From Candidatus Heimdallarchaeota archaeon (GTDB lineage: Archaea > Asgardarchaeota > Heimdallarchaeia > JABLTI01), in the NCBI GenBank assembly GCA_030671945.1, contig DAOVHJ010000185.1:1-5556 (forward strand): a stretch of 5,556 bases of DNA, read 5' to 3'. The notes below the pieces were generated by a model. The model saw nothing but the letters and a program-made list of their open reading frames with translations, ran no database searches and was not told the origin of the DNA. How positions within the stretch are numbered: position 1 is the stretch's first letter; the number at the start of each line of letters is the position of its first letter. Both the position numbers and the translations under genes were made by a program. This document shows positions 5,224 to 5,556 of the stretch, piece by piece.

Positions 5224-5556
5224 TTCGCAGCCTTTTCAATCTGATATGCGATATCACATGGAGTCGGTCTTCCTTTCTCATGGTAGGAATAAAACCACTC
5301 CAGAAGTGGCATTATTGCTTTGCGTAGTGATTTTCCTTTATCTGTTAAAGAGTATTCAACATGTGGTGGTACTGAGTCTTTTGATTTCCTGTTTATGATC
5401 TCTGCTTGTACTAGCTCCTTTAATCGATCAGATAAAACTTTGGAATTTATTTTTCGCAGATTTTTCTTTATTTCACTATACCTAATTGTTGTAGTATTAC
5501 CTATTGCATTAACTATAAGCAAAGACCATTTTTTGCTAACAATATTCATAATATTA
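5220..5556 (-). CDS. HxlR-family winged-helix transcriptional regulator, N-terminus beyond window
   Basis: Seen: 109 residues from an internal ATG at 5549, with HxlR hallmarks: KKWSLLIVNAI helix 1 (6-16), RYSEIKKNL (23-31), the recognition helix NSKVLSDRLKELVQAEI (35-51) and the wing VPPHVEYSLTDKGKSL (60-75), then the C-terminal dimer helix around MPLLEWF. Known: HxlR proteins are small dimeric DNA-binding regulators of about 100-130 residues, often placed next to redox or detoxification genes; many sense thiol or aldehyde stress through an N-terminal cysteine in a CP motif. That motif normally precedes the '.NI.SKKW' segment. The reading frame is open upstream through the window edge (Asn-Ile before the ATG), so the real start probably lies outside and the CP cysteine cannot be checked. 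It converges with the FAD oxidoreductase gene, and a 54-codon ORF overlaps its stop codon. Targets are unknown; self and neighbour control is inference. Confidence 0.9.
   Translation of the reverse strand, partial: NIMNIVSKKWSLLIVNAIGNTTTIRYSEIKKNLRKINSKVLSDRLKELVQAEIINRKSKDSVPPHVEYSLTDKGKSLRKAIMPLLEWFYSYHEKGRPTPCDIAYQIEKAAK

Noticed and set aside
5033..5398. A 121-codon plus-strand frame
   Set aside because: It is antisense to the clear HxlR gene and starts inside the tRNA tail; the protein resembles nothing recognisable.

Overview
This AT-rich window reads as archaeal chromosome. The evidence is a GAGGTG Shine-Dalgarno site ahead of the flavoprotein gene, TATA-like boxes rather than -35/-10 pairs, oligo-T gene ends, and an exported LVIVD-repeat protein with a C-terminal membrane anchor. 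The style of that protein resembles ones I associate with Asgard (Promethearchaeota) genomes. That placement is inferred from family style and was not tested by any search.

Layout, left to right. (1) 118-1203 (+): a secreted, C-terminally anchored protein of about seven LVIVD-type propeller repeats. (2) 1231-2619 (-): a fused tandem flavodoxin-fold protein with a four-cysteine iron-sulfur motif. It converges on gene 1, with a hairpin and T-rich tract in the 27-bp gap. (3) 2691-3317 (+): a small class I SAM-dependent methyltransferase, divergent from gene 2 across a 71-bp promoter region. (4) 3441-4946 (+): a CrtI/carotenoid-isomerase/RetSat-type FAD oxidoreductase. (5) 5220-5556 (-): an HxlR-type winged-helix regulator that probably starts beyond the window. 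(6) 5059-5223 (-): a 54-codon small ORF whose ATG overlaps the HxlR stop codon (ATGA).

The most unusual feature is a pair of 30-bp near-identical direct repeats (28/30) at 3326-3355 and 5015-5044, flanking the FAD oxidoreductase gene. Read on the minus strand, each is the 3' end of a tRNA: T arm, acceptor 3' strand, discriminator A and encoded CCA, followed by a pyrimidine-rich trailer. Neither has a tRNA body. A weaker third resemblance lies at 1185-1204, at the end of gene 1. These could be integration scars, tRNA-derived dispersed repeats or tRNA-like 3'-processing signals; the sequence alone does not decide.

Functionally, two flavin or FAD redox proteins, a methyltransferase and a redox- or effector-type HxlR regulator lie close together. 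This suggests a small oxidoreductive or lipid/isoprenoid-modifying neighbourhood. The genes are on different strands with separate promoters, so a shared pathway is only a hypothesis.
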